DNA of 36,386 nucleotides from Asanoa siamensis (GTDB lineage Bacteria > Actinomycetota > Actinomycetes > Mycobacteriales > Micromonosporaceae): the NCBI RefSeq assembly GCF_016862555.1, contig NZ_BONE01000079.1:1-36386 (forward strand), given 5' to 3'. Made by a program: the position numbers and the translations under genes. The notes below the pieces were generated by a model that was given only the letters and a program-made list of their open reading frames with translations, was not told the origin of the DNA and ran no database searches. This document shows positions 8,004 to 16,942 of the stretch, piece after piece; the first letter of the stretch is position 1; each line of letters begins with the position of its first letter.

Positions 8004-9601
8004 CTGTCATGGAGACTGCGGTCGACCCGCGCAACCCGTCCTACCTGGAGAACCGCTCGGCGATGCTCGAGCGCCTCCACGAGTACGACGACGCGCTGGA
8101 CGACGCCCGGGCCGGCGGTGGGGACAAGTACGTCACCCGCCACCACGCCCGCGGCAAGCTGCTCCCCCGCGAGCGGATCGAGTTGCTCCTCGACCAGGAC
8201 GCACCGTTCCTGGAGCTGTCACCCACGGCGGCGTGGGGCACCGACTTCCCGGTCGGCGCCAGCGTGGTCAGCGGCATCGGCGTCATCGAGGGCGTCGAGT
8301 GCGTGATCGTCGCCAACGACCCGACGGTCCGGGGCGGCGCCATCAACCCGTACGCGTTGAAGAAGACCCAGCGGGCCGGCGAGATCGCCCTGGTCAACCG
8401 TCTGCCGCTGGTCAACCTGGTCGAGTCCGGCGGCGCCGACCTGCCGACCCAGGCCGAGATCTTCATCCCGGGCGGCGGCGTCTTCCGCGACCTGACCCGC
8501 CTGTCGGCCGCCGGCATCCCGACGATCTCGGTGGTGTTCGGCAACGCCACGGCGGGCGGCGCCTACGTGCCCGGCATGTCCGACTACACGATCATGGTGC
8601 GGCACCAGGCCAAGGTCTTTCTCGCCGGCCCGCCGCTGGTCCGGATGGCCACCGGCGAGATCACCGACGACGAGTCGCTCGGCGGCGCCGCGATGCACGC
8701 CAACACGAGCGGCCTCGCCGACTACCTCGCCGAGGACGAGCGCGACGGCCTGCGGCTGGCCCGGCAGGTGGTCCGGCGGCTCAACTGGCGCAAGCAAGGC
8801 CCCGGGCCGCGCACGCTCAACCCGGAAAGCCCGAAATACGACGTCGAGGACCTGCTCGCCATCGCGTCCGCCGACCAGCGCAACCCGTTCGACCCCCGCG
8901 AGGTGCTCGCCCGCGTCCTCGACGGCAGCGAGTTCGACGAGTTCAAGCCCGGCTACGGCACCGCGCTCGTGACCGGCTGGGGTGAGCTGCACGGCTACCC
9001 GGTCGGCGTGCTCGCCAACGCCCGCGGCGTGCTGTTCTCCGAGGAGTCGCAGAAGGCGGCGCAGTTCATCCAACTCGCCAACGCGACCGACACCCCGCTG
9101 ATCTTCCTGCAGAACACGACCGGCTACATGGTCGGCGCGGAGTACGAACAGCGCGGCATCATCAAGCACGGCGCCCTGATGATCAACGCGGTGGCCAACT
9201 CGCGGGTCCCGCACATCACGGTCAACCTGGGTGCCTCGTACGGCGCCGGCAACTACGGCATGTGCGGCCGCGCGTACGACCCCCGGTTCCTGTTCACGTG
9301 GCCCAACGCGAAGTCCGCGGTGATGGGCCCGACGCAGCTCGCCGGGGTGCTCTCGATCGTGGCGCGGCAGGCGGCCGAGGCCAAGGGCCAGCGCTACGAC
9401 GAGGACTCCGACCAGGCCATGCGGATGATGGTGGAGCAGCAGATCGAGTCCCAGTCGACGGCGCTGTTCCTCTCCGGGCGGCTCTACGACGACGGGATCA
9501 TCGATCCGCGCGACACGCGTACCGTCCTCGGGCTGTGTCTGTCGGCTATCCACAATGCACCGCTCAAGGGCGCCGAGGGCTTCGGCGTCTTCCGGATGTG
9601 A
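8000..9601 (+). CDS. Acyl-CoA carboxylase beta subunit (carboxyltransferase, MCC/geranyl-CoA type)
   Basis: Transfers CO2 from carboxybiotin to an acyl-CoA. 533 residues from GTG 8000; GTG 7994 and ATG 8009 are alternatives. Both halves of the carboxyltransferase fold are present: N-half ARGKLLPRERIELLLD, VGASVVSGIGVIEGVECVIVANDPTVRGGA, LVESGGADLPTQAEIFIPGG; C-half FDPREVLARVLDGSEFDEFK, PLIFLQNTTGYMVGAEYEQRGIIKHGA and NLGASYGAGNYGMCGRAYDPRF. Those oxyanion-hole Gly-rich turns and the GGADLP/NTTGY blocks resemble 3-methylcrotonyl-CoA or geranyl-CoA carboxylase more than acetyl/propionyl-CoA enzymes. The AtuA neighbour favours a branched or terpenoid substrate. It pairs with the biotin subunit 11 bases downstream. 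Confidence 0.9.
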   Translation: MTVMETAVDPRNPSYLENRSAMLERLHEYDDALDDARAGGGDKYVTRHHARGKLLPRERIELLLDQDAPFLELSPTAAWGTDFPVGASVVSGIGVIEGVECVIVANDPTVRGGAINPYALKKTQRAGEIALVNRLPLVNLVESGGADLPTQAEIFIPGGGVFRDLTRLSAAGIPTISVVFGNATAGGAYVPGMSDYTIMVRHQAKVFLAGPPLVRMATGEITDDESLGGAAMHANTSGLADYLAEDERDGLRLARQVVRRLNWRKQGPGPRTLNPESPKYDVEDLLAIASADQRNPFDPREVLARVLDGSEFDEFKPGYGTALVTGWGELHGYPVGVLANARGVLFSEESQKAAQFIQLANATDTPLIFLQNTTGYMVGAEYEQRGIIKHGALMINAVANSRVPHITVNLGASYGAGNYGMCGRAYDPRFLFTWPNAKSAVMGPTQLAGVLSIVARQAAEAKGQRYDEDSDQAMRMMVEQQIESQSTALFLSGRLYDDGIIDPRDTRTVLGLCLSAIHNAPLKGAEGFGVFRM

Positions 9602-9612
9602 GGGCTTCGCCA

Positions 9613-11637
9613 ATGATCCGCAGACTGCTGGTGGCCAACCGGGGTGAGATCGCCCGCCGGATCTTCGCCTCGTGCCGGCTGGTCGGCATCGAGACGGTCG
9701 CCGTCTACTCCGACGCCGACGCCGACTCGCCGCACGTGGCCGAGGCCGACTACGCCGTGCACCTGCCGGGCAACGCGCCGACCGCGACCTACCTGCGCGG
9801 TGACCTGATGATCGGCGCCGCGCGGAAGACCGGCGCCGACGGTATCCACCCGGGATACGGGTTCCTGTCGGAGAACGCCGACTTCGCCGCCGCCGTCATC
9901 GACTCGGGGCTGACCTGGGTCGGGCCGCCGGCGAAGGTGATCGCCGCGATGGGCTCGAAGATCGAGGCGAAGCAGCTCCTCGCCGACGCCGGCATCCCGA
10001 TGCTGCCCACCTGGTTCGACCCGGACCGCGTCACCGAGTTCCCGGTGCTGGTCAAGGCGTCCGCCGGTGGTGGCGGCCGGGGCATGCGGATCGTGCACGA
10101 GCGCGAGTCGCTGGGCGAGGCGATCGCCTCGGCGCGGCGCGAGGCCGCGCTGGCCTTCGGCGACGGCACGATCTTCCTGGAGCGCTACGTCGAGAGCGCC
10201 CGGCACATCGAGGTGCAGATCCTCGCCGACAACCAGGGCACCGTGGTGCCGTTCGGCGAGCGGGAGTGCTCGATCCAGCGGCGCTACCAGAAGGTCATCG
10301 AGGAGTCGCCGTCGCCGGTGGTCACGCCGCAGCTGCGCGAGCAGCTCTGCGCGGCGGCGGCCACCGCGGCCCGGGCCGTCGGCTACGTCGGCGCCGGCAC
10401 GGTCGAGTTCCTCGTCGACGCGGTCGGTGGCGGCTTCTACTTCCTGGAGATGAACACCCGGCTCCAGGTCGAGCACGCGGTGACCGAGCTGATCACCGGC
10501 TTCGACCTCGTGCAGCTCCAGCTCCTGGTCGCCGAGGGCAACCCGTTGCCGCTCAACGCCCCGCCGGGGATGCGCGGGCACGCGATCGAGGTGCGGCTGT
10601 GCGCCGAGGATCCGGCCGCCAACTGGCTGCCGTCGACCGGCACGCTGCACCGGTTTCACATCCCGCAGGTCATGGGCGAGTTCAAGGCGCTGGCGGCGCC
10701 GGGCCTGCGGCTCGACTCGGGCGTGCGGGACGGCTCGGTCGTGGGCGTGCACTACGACTCGATGCTGGCCAAGCTGATCGCCTGGGCGCCCACCCGGGCC
10801 GACGCCGCCCGGCTGCTCGCCGGTGCCCTGGCCCGCGCCGAGATCCATGGCGTGACGACCAACCGTGACCTGCTCGTGCGTACGCTGCGGCACCCGTCCT
10901 TCCGAGCGGGCGACACCGAGACCGCGTTCCTGGACCGGCACCCCGAGGTGTTCGCCCCGCTGCTCAGCTCGGTCGACGCGGTCCGGGTGTCCTGCCTCGC
11001 CGCGGCCCTGGCCAGCGCCGAGCACCGGCGGGCGAGCGCACCCGTGCTGGGCACGCTGCCGTCCGGCTGGCGCAACGTGCCGTCGCGATCGCAGACCACC
11101 GTGTACGACGGCCCGGCCGGCCCGGTCGAGGTCGGCTACCGCCTGGACCGGGGTGGCGACCTCGTCAACTGGTGGGTCCGGGCGGTCGACCCCGACGACC
11201 CGGATCTGGGCGGGCTCGGCCAGCCGCCGGCCACCGACGACCACCCGCCGGCCCAGGTCGTCTCCGCCACCCCGGAGGCCGTCGCCCTCGACGTCAACGG
11301 CATCCGGCTGATGTTCACGGTCCGCCGGGTCGGCGAGATGTCCTACGTCGACAGTCCCGAAGGCTCGGTCGCGCTGCAGGAGCTCCCCCGGTTCCCGCTG
11401 CCGACCGCCGCGCTGGCCGAGGGTTCGCTGGTCGCACCGCTGCCCGGGCACGTCAGCCGGGTCATGGTGGTGCCGGGCCAGCGGGTCCGCCCGGGCGAGC
11501 TGCTGATGACGCTCGAGGCGATGAAGCTCGAGCACCCCGTTTACGCGCCATCCGCCGGGTACGTCGCCTCGCTGCCGGTCGGCCCCGGCTCGCAGGTGGA
11601 GACCGGAGCCGTGTTGGCGGTCCTACGCCCCGAATAA
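9613..11637 (+). CDS. Acyl-CoA carboxylase alpha subunit (biotin carboxylase + BCCP fusion)
   Basis: 674 residues. The biotin carboxylase domain (1-~445) starts MIRRLLVANRGEIARRIFAS. It has HPGYGFLSENADFA, the ATP-grasp glycine loop KASAGGGGRGMRIV, HIEVQILAD, GERECSIQRRYQKVIEESPS and the catalytic FLEMNTRLQVEHAVTE. A middle linking domain (~450-595) is less conserved. The C-terminal biotinyl domain has LEAMKLEHPVYAP, with Lys638 as biotin site; the usual Met after this Lys is Leu here, a tolerated variation. It ATP-dependently carboxylates its own biotin and feeds the beta subunit. The size matches MCC/geranyl-CoA carboxylase alpha chains. Same operon. Confidence 0.92.
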   Translation: MIRRLLVANRGEIARRIFASCRLVGIETVAVYSDADADSPHVAEADYAVHLPGNAPTATYLRGDLMIGAARKTGADGIHPGYGFLSENADFAAAVIDSGLTWVGPPAKVIAAMGSKIEAKQLLADAGIPMLPTWFDPDRVTEFPVLVKASAGGGGRGMRIVHERESLGEAIASARREAALAFGDGTIFLERYVESARHIEVQILADNQGTVVPFGERECSIQRRYQKVIEESPSPVVTPQLREQLCAAAATAARAVGYVGAGTVEFLVDAVGGGFYFLEMNTRLQVEHAVTELITGFDLVQLQLLVAEGNPLPLNAPPGMRGHAIEVRLCAEDPAANWLPSTGTLHRFHIPQVMGEFKALAAPGLRLDSGVRDGSVVGVHYDSMLAKLIAWAPTRADAARLLAGALARAEIHGVTTNRDLLVRTLRHPSFRAGDTETAFLDRHPEVFAPLLSSVDAVRVSCLAAALASAEHRRASAPVLGTLPSGWRNVPSRSQTTVYDGPAGPVEVGYRLDRGGDLVNWWVRAVDPDDPDLGGLGQPPATDDHPPAQVVSATPEAVALDVNGIRLMFTVRRVGEMSYVDSPEGSVALQELPRFPLPTAALAEGSLVAPLPGHVSRVMVVPGQRVRPGELLMTLEAMKLEHPVYAPSAGYVASLPVGPGSQVETGAVLAVLRPE

Positions 11638-11667
11638 CACCGTCTAGCGAGTCGGAGGCCACCCCTC

Positions 11668-12828
11668 ATGAACTTCGACCTCACCCAGGAGCAGAACGAC
11701 CTGCGCGAAGCCGTGTCGGCCCTCGGCCGGCGCTACGGCCACGAGTACTTCATCGGCAAGGCCAAGGCCGGTGAGCACACGACCGAGCTGTGGGCCGAGG
11801 CCGGCAAGCTCGGCTACCTCGGCGTGAGCATCCCCGAGGAATATGGCGGCGGTGGCGGCGGCATCACCGAGCTGACCGTCGTCTGCGAGGAGCTCTCCGC
11901 CACCGGCTCGCCGTTGCTGCTGCTGGTGGTCTCGCCGGCGATCGTGGCGACGATCCTGGCCCGGCACGGCACCGACGCGCAGCGGGCCGAGTTCCTGCCG
12001 CGGCTGGCCGACGGCTCGCTGCTGATCGCGTTCGCGATCACCGAGCCGGAAGCGGGCTCCAACTTCCACCGGCTGGGCACGGTGGCCCGCCGCGACGGCG
12101 ACGACTGGGTGCTCAACGGCCGCAAGTGCTTCATCTCCGGCGTCGACCACGCCGACTACGTGATGGTGGTGGCCCGCACCGAGGACGCCTCGACCGGTCG
12201 GCTGATGCCGGCGCTGTTCCTGGTGCCCACCGACGCCGCCGGCCTGACGAGGTCGCAACTGGACATGGAGATCGTCTCGCCGGAGAAGCAGTGGTTGCTC
12301 TACCTCGACGACGTGCGGCTGCCGGCTGAAGCCCTCGTGGGTGGGTCGACCGACGCCGGGTTGCCGGCGCTGTTCGCCGGGTTGAACCCCGAGCGGATCA
12401 CGGTGGCCGCGATGAGTGCCGGGACCGGCCGCTATGCCCTGGACCGGGCCTCGAGATACACGGCCACCCGGCAGGTGTGGGGCCGGCCGATCGGCACGCA
12501 CCAGGGTGTCGCCCACCCGCTGGCGCACGCGGCGATCCAGGTCGAACTCGCCCGGCTGATGGTCTACAAGGCTGCCGCGCTCTACGACGCCGGTCGCGAC
12601 CTGGAGGCGGGCGTGGCGGCCAACATGGCCAAGTACGCGACCGCCGACGCCGCCGCCCTCGCCGTCGACACGGCCATCCAGGCGCACGGCGGCAACGGCA
12701 TGACGACGGAGTACGGCGTGGCCACCTTGCTCGGTGCCGTGCGCGCCGGCCGCATCGCGCCGGTCAGCCGGGAGATGATCCTCAACTTCGTCGCGCAACA
12801 CGTACTCGGTCAGGAGAAGTCGTACTGA
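11668..12828 (+). CDS. Acyl-CoA dehydrogenase (AtuD/citronellyl-CoA-type context)
   Basis: FAD-dependent alpha,beta-dehydrogenation of an acyl-CoA. 386 residues, ATG 11668 behind GGAGG at 11656. Domains in order: N-terminal helical domain (LTQEQNDLREAVSALGRRYG, IPEEYGGGGGGITELTVVCEEL), middle beta domain (FAITEPEAGSNFHRL, WVLNGRKCFISGVDHADYVMVVART), and C-terminal four-helix domain (ASRYTATRQVWGRPIGTHQG, AIQAHGGNGMTTEYGVATLLGAVR, APVSREMILNFVAQHVLG). In the pathway it would act before the carboxylase, making the enoyl-CoA that is carboxylated at the gamma position. Substrate is inferred from neighbours only. It appears to be the last gene of the operon. Confidence 0.9.
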   Translation: MNFDLTQEQNDLREAVSALGRRYGHEYFIGKAKAGEHTTELWAEAGKLGYLGVSIPEEYGGGGGGITELTVVCEELSATGSPLLLLVVSPAIVATILARHGTDAQRAEFLPRLADGSLLIAFAITEPEAGSNFHRLGTVARRDGDDWVLNGRKCFISGVDHADYVMVVARTEDASTGRLMPALFLVPTDAAGLTRSQLDMEIVSPEKQWLLYLDDVRLPAEALVGGSTDAGLPALFAGLNPERITVAAMSAGTGRYALDRASRYTATRQVWGRPIGTHQGVAHPLAHAAIQVELARLMVYKAAALYDAGRDLEAGVAANMAKYATADAAALAVDTAIQAHGGNGMTTEYGVATLLGAVRAGRIAPVSREMILNFVAQHVLGQEKSY

Positions 12829-12872
12829 CAGAGCGTTGATCATCATGGGTGGAGATGCTTGGATCTTCAAAC

Positions 12873-13295
12873 ATGAGGCTTCCTCGCTCTCCGGCCGGCT
12901 GGACGATGGCCGTCTTCGGCGTGCTCGCGATCATCATGGGCGTGACCGGCCTGGTCAGTCCGGACACCCTGTTGAAGAGCCTCGGTTTCGAGGTGCTCGC
13001 CAGCCGGCCGGCGGGCGACTACACGAAGACGTTCATGGCGGCATCCTCGATGGCGTCGCTGAACATGGGCGTCTACTACCTGGTCGCGGTCGCGACCGAG
13101 TGGCGGCCGTTCTACCTCTTCACGGTGATCTTCCGGCTCGTGACGTTCACGGTTTTCACGATCCTGGTGGTCACCGAGGCCGCTCCGGGCCGCTTTTTCG
13201 GCGTCGCGCTCTGGGAAGGGCTCGGCGCGGTGGCCACGGGTGTCGCATTGTGGTTCGAACGGAAGCGGAGGACTTCGGTACCTTCTAACCCGTGA
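12873..13295 (+). CDS. Small four-helix integral membrane protein, unknown function
   Basis: 140 residues from ATG 12873 (MRLPRSPAGW). Frame is open from GTG 12849 and ATG 12855, and none of the three has a good ribosome site, so the start is unsettled. Four predicted transmembrane segments: WTMAVFGVLAIIMGVTGLV, MASLNMGVYYLVAV, FYLFTVIFRLVTFTVFTILVV and FGVALWEGLGAVATGVALW, ending in a basic FERKRR tail. No catalytic motif. Its stop overlaps the receptor kinase start as GTGA, so the two are translationally coupled and may act together at the membrane. No family is recognised beyond resemblance to small actinobacterial membrane proteins. Confidence 0.7.
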   Translation: MRLPRSPAGWTMAVFGVLAIIMGVTGLVSPDTLLKSLGFEVLASRPAGDYTKTFMAASSMASLNMGVYYLVAVATEWRPFYLFTVIFRLVTFTVFTILVVTEAAPGRFFGVALWEGLGAVATGVALWFERKRRTSVPSNP

Positions 13296-14776
13296 ACGGC
13301 ACATCACCTGGCGCGCTCCCGCTGCCAGTTGTGCCCGGCTTGACCGGTTTGTCGGTGTTCGCCCGCGGCGGCTACGCGACCGTCTACCGGGCGGAGCAGG
13401 CCTCGGTCGGCCGCGAGGTGGCCGTCAAGGTCGAAAACCGCACGCTCGACACCGACCGCGATCAACGGCGCTTCCTCCGCGAGGCGCGCGCTGCCGGCCG
13501 GATGTCGTCGCATCCGCACGTCGTGGACCTCTTCGACGCGGGCGTGACGGCCGACCGGCACCCCTACCTGATCATGGAGCTCTGCGACGGTTCGTACCTC
13601 GAACGGATGAAGAGCTCGCCGCTCTCGGCGGCCGAGTCCCGGGACGTCGGCGTCAAGATCGCGGACGCGCTGGCCGACGCGCACCAACTCGGTGTGCTGC
13701 ACCGCGACGTCAAGCCGGCCAACATCCTCTACTCGCGGTTCAACGAGCCGGCGCTGGCCGACTTCGGCCTGGCCGTGCTGGCCGAGGTGCGCGACTCGTC
13801 GGTGACGCTGGAGGTGCTGACCCCGGCGTACGCGGCGCCCGAGATGTTCCGGCACAGCGAGCCGGCGCCGGCCGGTGACGTCTACGCGCTCTGCGCGACG
13901 CTCTACGCGATCATGCGGGGCAAGCCGCCGCGGTGGCGCGACGACCGGGATCCGAGCCTGGTCACGCTGATGGAGATGTTCACCGAGCGGATCCCGGACC
14001 TGCCGGGCGTGCCGCCGGCCTATCTGGAGCTGCTGCGGCAGGGCATGGCCAACGACCCGGCCCAGCGGCCGTCGGCCGAGGAGCTGCGGGACCGGCTGGC
14101 CGGGCTGGCGATGGACGATTTCGGGCCGGCCCGGCCGACCTCTGGTGCGCCGGTCTCGGGTGGCGGGGTGTCGTCGAGCAATCCGTCGGTCTACGTGTCG
14201 CGGTCCTACACGCCGCCGCAGCCGGCGCACGACGACCACCCGACCGTGCCGGGCGAAGGCCGGCGCAGCCGCCGCCGGTGGTGGTGGGGCGGGCTGGGGA
14301 TGGTCGCGCTGCTCGCGATCGGCGGCCTGACCGCCTGGTACGCCTCGACCGGGCCGCCCGACACCGACCCGGTCGGCCAGCAGACGCCGCAGGCCACGGC
14401 CACGCAGAGCGGTGCTGCGTCGTTGGGGCAGCAGCCGATGCCGGGCTGCGTGGTCGACCTGCCGGGCGGCGACTGTCCGGACGAGCTGGAGTGCTACGGC
14501 GACCGGCCGGTCGAGCGGGTCTCCTGCTCCGGCGCGCACACCTGGGAGGCGTTCGCGATCGGCCGGATGCCCGCGGCGGTGACCACTGTGGACCAGCTCC
14601 GCACCGATCCCGCGGTGCGCCGGCTCTGCGGCCCCGCCACCTTCTCGGCGGTGACGCTGCGGATGGACGTGCGGGACTGGACGCTGGACGTGCTGCCGTC
14701 CGCGGCCGACGGCACCTACCGGTGCCTGGCGGGTCGCGGCCCGGACGCGTTGTCCGGGCCGACGCTGTCCCGTTAG
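13292..14776 (+). CDS. Receptor-type Ser/Thr protein kinase with septum-formation-like external domain
   Basis: 494 residues, GTG start coupled to the upstream membrane protein. Hanks-type kinase (~15-270): Gly loop ARGGYATVY, ATP Lys46 in VAVKVEN, catalytic HRDVKPANIL (Asp139), metal Asp157 in ADFGLAV, APE-equivalent YAAPEMF. A Ser/Pro-rich juxtamembrane stretch leads to a basic RRSRRR patch and one transmembrane helix (~331-350). The external part (~351-494) has a Thr/Gln-rich stalk and a Cys-containing domain (GCVVDLPGGDCPDELECYG...VSCSGAHTWEAFAIG) resembling septum-formation domains of actinobacterial membrane proteins. It lacks PASTA repeats, so it is not PknB. The ligand is unknown. Confidence 0.88.
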   Translation: MNGTSPGALPLPVVPGLTGLSVFARGGYATVYRAEQASVGREVAVKVENRTLDTDRDQRRFLREARAAGRMSSHPHVVDLFDAGVTADRHPYLIMELCDGSYLERMKSSPLSAAESRDVGVKIADALADAHQLGVLHRDVKPANILYSRFNEPALADFGLAVLAEVRDSSVTLEVLTPAYAAPEMFRHSEPAPAGDVYALCATLYAIMRGKPPRWRDDRDPSLVTLMEMFTERIPDLPGVPPAYLELLRQGMANDPAQRPSAEELRDRLAGLAMDDFGPARPTSGAPVSGGGVSSSNPSVYVSRSYTPPQPAHDDHPTVPGEGRRSRRRWWWGGLGMVALLAIGGLTAWYASTGPPDTDPVGQQTPQATATQSGAASLGQQPMPGCVVDLPGGDCPDELECYGDRPVERVSCSGAHTWEAFAIGRMPAAVTTVDQLRTDPAVRRLCGPATFSAVTLRMDVRDWTLDVLPSAADGTYRCLAGRGPDALSGPTLSR

Positions 14777-14784
14777 GTTCGCCG

Positions 14785-15237
14785 CTAGCCGAGCTGGCGC
14801 CGCACCTCGGCCGCCACCCGGCCGCCCTCGGCCCGCCCGGCCACGGCGGCCTGGGCGGCCTTCATGGCCGGCCCCATCTGCGCCTTGCCGGTGAACGCCC
14901 CCTGCGCCAGCGCACCGGAGACCAGCTCGGCGAGCTCCTCGTCGGAGAGCTGCTTGGGCAGGTAGCGGTCGAGCACCTCACCCTCGGCGGTCTCCTTGGC
15001 GGCCTGCTCGGCCCGACCGGCCTCGGCGAAGGCGGTGGCCGCCTCGCGGCGCTTCTTGGCCTCCTTGGTGAGGACGCCGAGCACCTCGTCGTCGGTGAGC
15101 TCGCGCTTCTCCTTGCCGGCCACCTCGGCGTTGCCGATCGCGGCCAGGGCCATCCGCAGGGTCGACGTCGTCATCTCGTCGCGGGCCTTGAGGGCCGCGC
15201 GCATGTCGGTGGTGAGGACGTCCTTGAGCGTGCTCAT
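14785..15237 (-). CDS. GatB/YqeY domain-containing protein
   Basis: 150 residues, ATG 15237. Typical stand-alone YqeY: STLKDVLTTDMRAALKARDEMTTSTLRMALAAI, then KRELTDDEVLGVLTKEAKKRREAA, LPKQLSDEELAELV and the C-terminal GPAMKAAQAAVAGRAEGGRVAAEVRRQL, which resembles the tail domain of GatB. Stand-alone members are suspected to touch tRNA or amidotransferase chemistry, but function is not settled. It converges with the kinase gene (8-base gap) and diverges from the metallophosphoesterase with only 25 bases between start codons. Confidence 0.92.
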   Translation of the reverse strand: MSTLKDVLTTDMRAALKARDEMTTSTLRMALAAIGNAEVAGKEKRELTDDEVLGVLTKEAKKRREAATAFAEAGRAEQAAKETAEGEVLDRYLPKQLSDEELAELVSGALAQGAFTGKAQMGPAMKAAQAAVAGRAEGGRVAAEVRRQLG

Positions 15238-15245
15238 GAAGCCAC

Positions 15246-15251
15246 AAACTA
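15246..15251 (-). promoter_or_regulatory. Candidate -10 of yqeY within a 25-bp divergent gap
   Basis: TAGTTT on the minus strand, eight bases before the yqeY ATG, so transcription would begin at or next to the start codon. The same bases on the plus strand read CAAACT (15245-15250), a poor -10 for the metallophosphoesterase. Overlapping, mutually exclusive promoters are possible. No clear -35 was found. Confidence 0.3.
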
Positions 15252-15262
15252 CCCTGGAACCC

Positions 15263-16156
15263 ATGCGAAAGCGCACGGTATTCCGGCTGGCGGCCGGCAC
15301 GGCGGCGGCCGGAGCGGCCACCTTCGCCTACGCGTCCCTGGTGGAACGCAACCTGTTCACCCTCCGGCGGTTCGACGTGCCGGTGCTGGCGACCGACGCC
15401 GAGCCGCTGCGCGTCCTGCACCTATCCGACCTGCACATGATGCCGGACCAGCGGCGCAAGCAGCGCTGGGTGGCGGGCCTCGCCGGCACCGACCCGGACC
15501 TCGTGGTCGTAACGGGCGACAACATGGCCAACCCGGGCGCCGTACCCGGTGTGATGCGGGCCTTGCAGCCGCTGCTGGACGTGCCGGGGGCGTTCGTCTT
15601 CGGCTCCAACGACTACCGCGGGCCGGTCTTCAAGAACCCGTTGAGCTACTTCGACGAGGACCGCGAGTACGTGCAGGGCGTGGAACTGCCGTCGGAGGAG
15701 CTGCGCGCGGTGCTGACGGGTGCGGGCTGGGCGGACCTGAACAACGCGCGTACGACGCTCAAGGCGGGCGGACGCCTCGTCGAGCTGGTCGGGGTGGACG
15801 ACCCGCACGTCGAACGCGACGACTACGCCTCGGTGGCGGGCCCGGCCTCACCGGCGGCGGACCTGCGCGTGGCGCTGACCCACACGCCCGAGCCCCGCGT
15901 CCTGGACGAGATGGCCCGCGACGGCTTCGACCTGCTGCTGGCGGGCCACACCCACGGCGGCCAGGTCCGCGTGCCTTTCGTAGGCGCCCTGGTGACCAAC
16001 TGCGACCTGCCCCGCTCGATGGCGAGGGGCCTGCACCACTGGCCGGGCAGCACGTCCTGGCTGCACGTCTCGGCGGGCCTGGGCACCCACCCCACGGCCC
16101 CGATCCGCTTCGCCTGCCGCCCGGAAGCGACGCTGCTCACGCTCATCCCCCGCTGA
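15263..16156 (+). CDS. Metallophosphoesterase (YkuE-like), membrane anchored
   Basis: 297 residues, ATG 15263. The N-terminus [20 protein letters not shown] is a basic-hydrophobic signal anchor. The calcineurin-like metal site follows: [11 protein letters not shown] (Asp, His), VVVTGDNMA (Asp), FGSNDYRGP (Asn, replacing canonical GNHD by a GSND form), VALTHTPEP (His) and [14 protein letters not shown] (two His). YkuE-type enzymes hydrolyse phosphoesters such as lipid A precursors or unknown lipids; the substrate is not predictable here. A homologue adjoins ponA2 in mycobacteria (recalled, Rv3683), which fits the syntenic genes further along this window. Confidence 0.88.
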   Translation: MRKRTVFRLAAGTAAAGAATFAYASLVERNLFTLRRFDVPVLATDAEPLRVLHLSDLHMMPDQRRKQRWVAGLAGTDPDLVVVTGDNMANPGAVPGVMRALQPLLDVPGAFVFGSNDYRGPVFKNPLSYFDEDREYVQGVELPSEELRAVLTGAGWADLNNARTTLKAGGRLVELVGVDDPHVERDDYASVAGPASPAADLRVALTHTPEPRVLDEMARDGFDLLLAGHTHGGQVRVPFVGALVTNCDLPRSMARGLHHWPGSTSWLHVSAGLGTHPTAPIRFACRPEATLLTLIPR

Positions 16157-16172
16157 CACCGCCATACCGAAT

Positions 16173-16200
16173 TTGACCCGGGTGGGCGGTGGGCTAGTAT
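16173..16200 (+). promoter_or_regulatory. Promoter of the tRNA-Pro gene
   Basis: TTGACC (16173-16178), 16-base spacer, TAGTAT (16195-16200). Transcription would start near 16207, giving a leader of about eight bases before the mature 5' end. This is the best sigma-70-type promoter in the window, as expected for a stable RNA. Confidence 0.7.
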
Positions 16201-16214
16201 TGCCCGGCACGCAT

Positions 16215-16291
<77 letters not shown>

Positions 16292-16298
16292 TGTGCCC

Positions 16299-16331
16299 AG
16301 GACCGGTTCTCTCGCCAGAGAGACCGGTCCT
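16299..16331 (+). terminator. Terminator hairpin after tRNA-Pro
   Basis: Perfect long inverted repeat AGGACCGG...CCGGTCCT with inner TCTCTC/GAGAGA, loop GCCA and one bulged T: about 14-15 paired bases. It begins eight bases after the CCA end and is followed by a weak T-containing stretch (GACTCGTTT). Strong stem with poor U-tract is common for actinobacterial terminators. Confidence 0.8.
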
Positions 16332-16383
16332 GACTCGTTTCCACGACCTTGCCAGGATCGGCCGCGTCTGTTGGGCTGCCGGC

Positions 16384-16941
16384 ATGTCCGCGCCATCGGC
16401 ACGCGCCCGCCGCGTCTTCTGGGTTGACCCCGCGAACGACCCGCGCAACACCGACGAACCGCCGGTGGGCGAGGTGACGACGCTGCGCCAGTACCTCGAC
16501 CACTACCGGATGACCTTCGAGATGAAGTGCGACGGGCTCACGCCGGACCAGCTCGCGACCCGGTCGATCCCGCCGAGCACGATGAGCCTGCTGGGACTGG
16601 TCCGGCACCTCGCCAAGATCGAGCACCACTGGTTCCGCCGCACGCTCGGCGGGCAGGGCGACCTGCCGGCGCTGTACTCCACCGCGGACGAGCCCGACCT
16701 CGACTTCGACGGGGCCGTCGGGACGGCCGAGTGCGTCGCGGACGCGTGGGAGTCGTGGCGGCGCGAAGTGGCTTACGCGCGCGAGGTCTACGCCCGCTTC
16801 GCCGACCTCGACGAGACCTTCGTCCCGGGCGAGCCCTTCGAGGTGCGCGGCGTGGTCGTGCACATGATCGAGGAGTACGCCCGCCACTGCGGCCACGCCG
16901 ACCTGCTCCGCGAGTGCGTCGACGGCCGCACGGGGCAGTGA
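16384..16941 (+). CDS. DinB-family protein (DUF664)
   Basis: 185 residues from ATG 16384. The frame is open through the tRNA, but that is coincidental. DUF664 pattern: [48 protein letters not shown] and the C-terminal [21 protein letters not shown]. The His residues in [10 protein letters not shown] and ARHCGHADL form the likely metal site of the DinB/mycothiol-dependent fold. Members are suspected thiol-dependent metalloenzymes; the substrate is unknown. The gene is a single unit after the tRNA terminator and ends one base from the convergent gene that follows. Confidence 0.88.
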   Translation: MSAPSARARRVFWVDPANDPRNTDEPPVGEVTTLRQYLDHYRMTFEMKCDGLTPDQLATRSIPPSTMSLLGLVRHLAKIEHHWFRRTLGGQGDLPALYSTADEPDLDFDGAVGTAECVADAWESWRREVAYAREVYARFADLDETFVPGEPFEVRGVVVHMIEEYARHCGHADLLRECVDGRTGQ

Positions 16942-16942
16942 C

